34,904 nt of DNA from Saprospiraceae bacterium (GTDB taxonomy: Bacteria > Bacteroidota > Bacteroidia > Chitinophagales > Saprospiraceae): positions 1 through 34,904 of the forward strand of contig JAGOHC010000013.1 in the NCBI GenBank assembly GCA_017996375.1. The letters run 5' to 3'. The position numbers were made by a program, and so were the translations under genes. Numbering within the stretch: the stretch's first letter is position 1; each line of letters starts with the position of its first letter. Shown piece by piece: positions 34,059 through 34,904 of the stretch. Under the pieces are notes generated by a model, which was given only the letters and a program-made list of their open reading frames with translations, was not told the origin of the DNA and did no database searches.

Positions 34059-34904
34059 ATGCAACGCATAAAGATAATTCTTGCAATAGTCAATTTGTTA
34101 ATCGCAAATTTTATTGATGCACAAACCCGCAGCAACATAACGGTTGATTGCAGCTTTGCCTGTCGCACCAACGATAGCATTTTTGTTTACAAATTTGATG
34201 GCATCGCATTTGCCGATTATAAAGCAGTTTTGGCAACACAAATTACCGATACCATTTCTACATTTAAAGTAACGCTCCCGAAATCGGCACACCAGTTCTA
34301 TTATATTGGCTTAGATAAGCAACGCGTAAAGCCTATTATTTTAGGTAAAGAAGACAACGTTGTACTCAAAGCCGACTGTTCTAATATACGTTCTTCCAAA
34401 GTTGAAAATTCGCCCATCAACACAGGGTACGAAGCTACCGCAGGTACTGTTCGCGGATACATCAGCAGAACGATGGCAGCCATACAACGCCTGCAAAATG
34501 CATCCGATACAAACACTATAAAAGAAGTGGCAACCACACTTTTTCAAGTACAAGCAGATAAAAATAAATTTTTGGACTCGTTGAAAAATGCAAACCCAAC
34601 TTTGGCAAAAATAGCCGCTTTGGATATGTACGAAGAATATCTCATCAGCGAAAAGCAAAATATGTACAACACCGAGTTTGATTATTTTGCAGAAAATTAT
34701 TTCGCTAAAGTAGATTTAAGCGACCCTGAATATAATTATTTGCCACCACTTTATGAATCTGTAAAACGCTATACGCAAATACTCTCAAATATGCCCGACG
34801 CTGCCGGTTTGGAGAAACACGTAGATGCACTATTGGCGAGAATCCGTGATAGCAACAAAGAGGCTAAACGCTTTGCATTAGGAGCAGTAATCGGTATGTT
34901 GCGC
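34059..34904 (+). CDS. Secreted protein, N-terminal part, probably DUF4369/TlpA-like (3' end outside window)
   Basis: The frame is open from the ATG at 34059 to the last base (282 codons, no stop), so the gene is cut by the window edge. It begins with a Sec signal peptide (MQRIKIILAIVNLLIANFIDAQ). A beta-rich domain follows (about 25-110: ITVDCSFACRTNDSIFVYKFDG, then FYYIGLDKQRVKPIILGKEDNVVLKADC), then a long helical region. This layout resembles Bacteroidota proteins with a DUF4369-type N-terminal domain and a thioredoxin/TlpA-like domain at the C-terminus. The CxxC needed to prove thiol-redox activity would lie beyond the window, so the function is an inference. It is 39 bases after gcvT. 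Confidence 0.75.
   Translation, partial: MQRIKIILAIVNLLIANFIDAQTRSNITVDCSFACRTNDSIFVYKFDGIAFADYKAVLATQITDTISTFKVTLPKSAHQFYYIGLDKQRVKPIILGKEDNVVLKADCSNIRSSKVENSPINTGYEATAGTVRGYISRTMAAIQRLQNASDTNTIKEVATTLFQVQADKNKFLDSLKNANPTLAKIAALDMYEEYLISEKQNMYNTEFDYFAENYFAKVDLSDPEYNYLPPLYESVKRYTQILSNMPDAAGLEKHVDALLARIRDSNKEAKRFALGAVIGMLR

Overview
The window is a 34.9 kb piece of a Bacteroidota chromosome, probably of the Chitinophagia/Saprospiria type. Several sequence features point there. One large secreted protease ends in a type IX secretion (PorSS) sorting domain. Many genes are preceded by the Bacteroidota -7 promoter element TAnnTTTG, and Shine-Dalgarno sequences are mostly absent. The EF-G-like and UvrA proteins are variant types. 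The window is mainly housekeeping genes; I see no insertion sequence, prophage, CRISPR array, rRNA or tRNA. About 26 genes are supported, two of them cut by the window edges.

Layout. 1-2.7 kb: the end of a conserved Bacteroidota protein, a 5'-nucleotidase made as two separate polypeptides (C-terminal-domain lipoprotein plus metallophosphatase), and an outer-membrane beta-barrel protein closed by a strong terminator. 2.9-6.6 kb: a 1226-residue secreted M12B-like metalloprotease with P domain and sorting domain. 6.7-8.2 kb (minus): guaB. 8.3-13.5 kb: a UvrA and an EF-G paralogue with altered GTPase motifs. 13.6-14.4 kb: an alpha/beta hydrolase. 14.4-19.2 kb (minus): the threonine operon thrA-thrB-thrC. 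19.5-21.8 kb (minus): a VOC protein, proC and thiL. 21.9 kb: dodecin. 22.2-23.5 kb (minus): glyA. 23.6-25.9 kb (minus): a compact umuD-umuC-SRAP translesion/abasic-site operon. 26.1-29.2 kb: a secreted Asp-box (sortilin-like) protein. 29.3-30.7 kb: recA and yidD. 30.7-32.7 kb (minus): ctaA and a VanZ-family gene, separated by a 524 bp AT-rich non-coding stretch. 32.9-34.9 kb: gcvT from a TTG start, then the beginning of a secreted lipid/thiol-redox-like protein that runs off the window.

The strongest non-genic signals are two identical 16-bp palindromes, TGTTCCACGTGGAACA, which match the ParB-binding parS consensus. One lies just after thrC and the other inside the thrC coding sequence. About 17 kb away, the 524 bp gap upstream of ctaA holds DnaA-box-like 9-mers and an imperfect 21-bp tandem repeat, so it is a candidate replication origin. 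parS usually sits near the origin, so the two observations support each other, but the origin call is an inference.

No obviously new multi-gene system is visible. The items most worth a second look are the parS pair and origin candidate, the EF-G paralogue lacking the catalytic histidine, the UvrA lacking half a zinc finger, the split nucleotidase, and the SRAP gene built into the umuDC operon.
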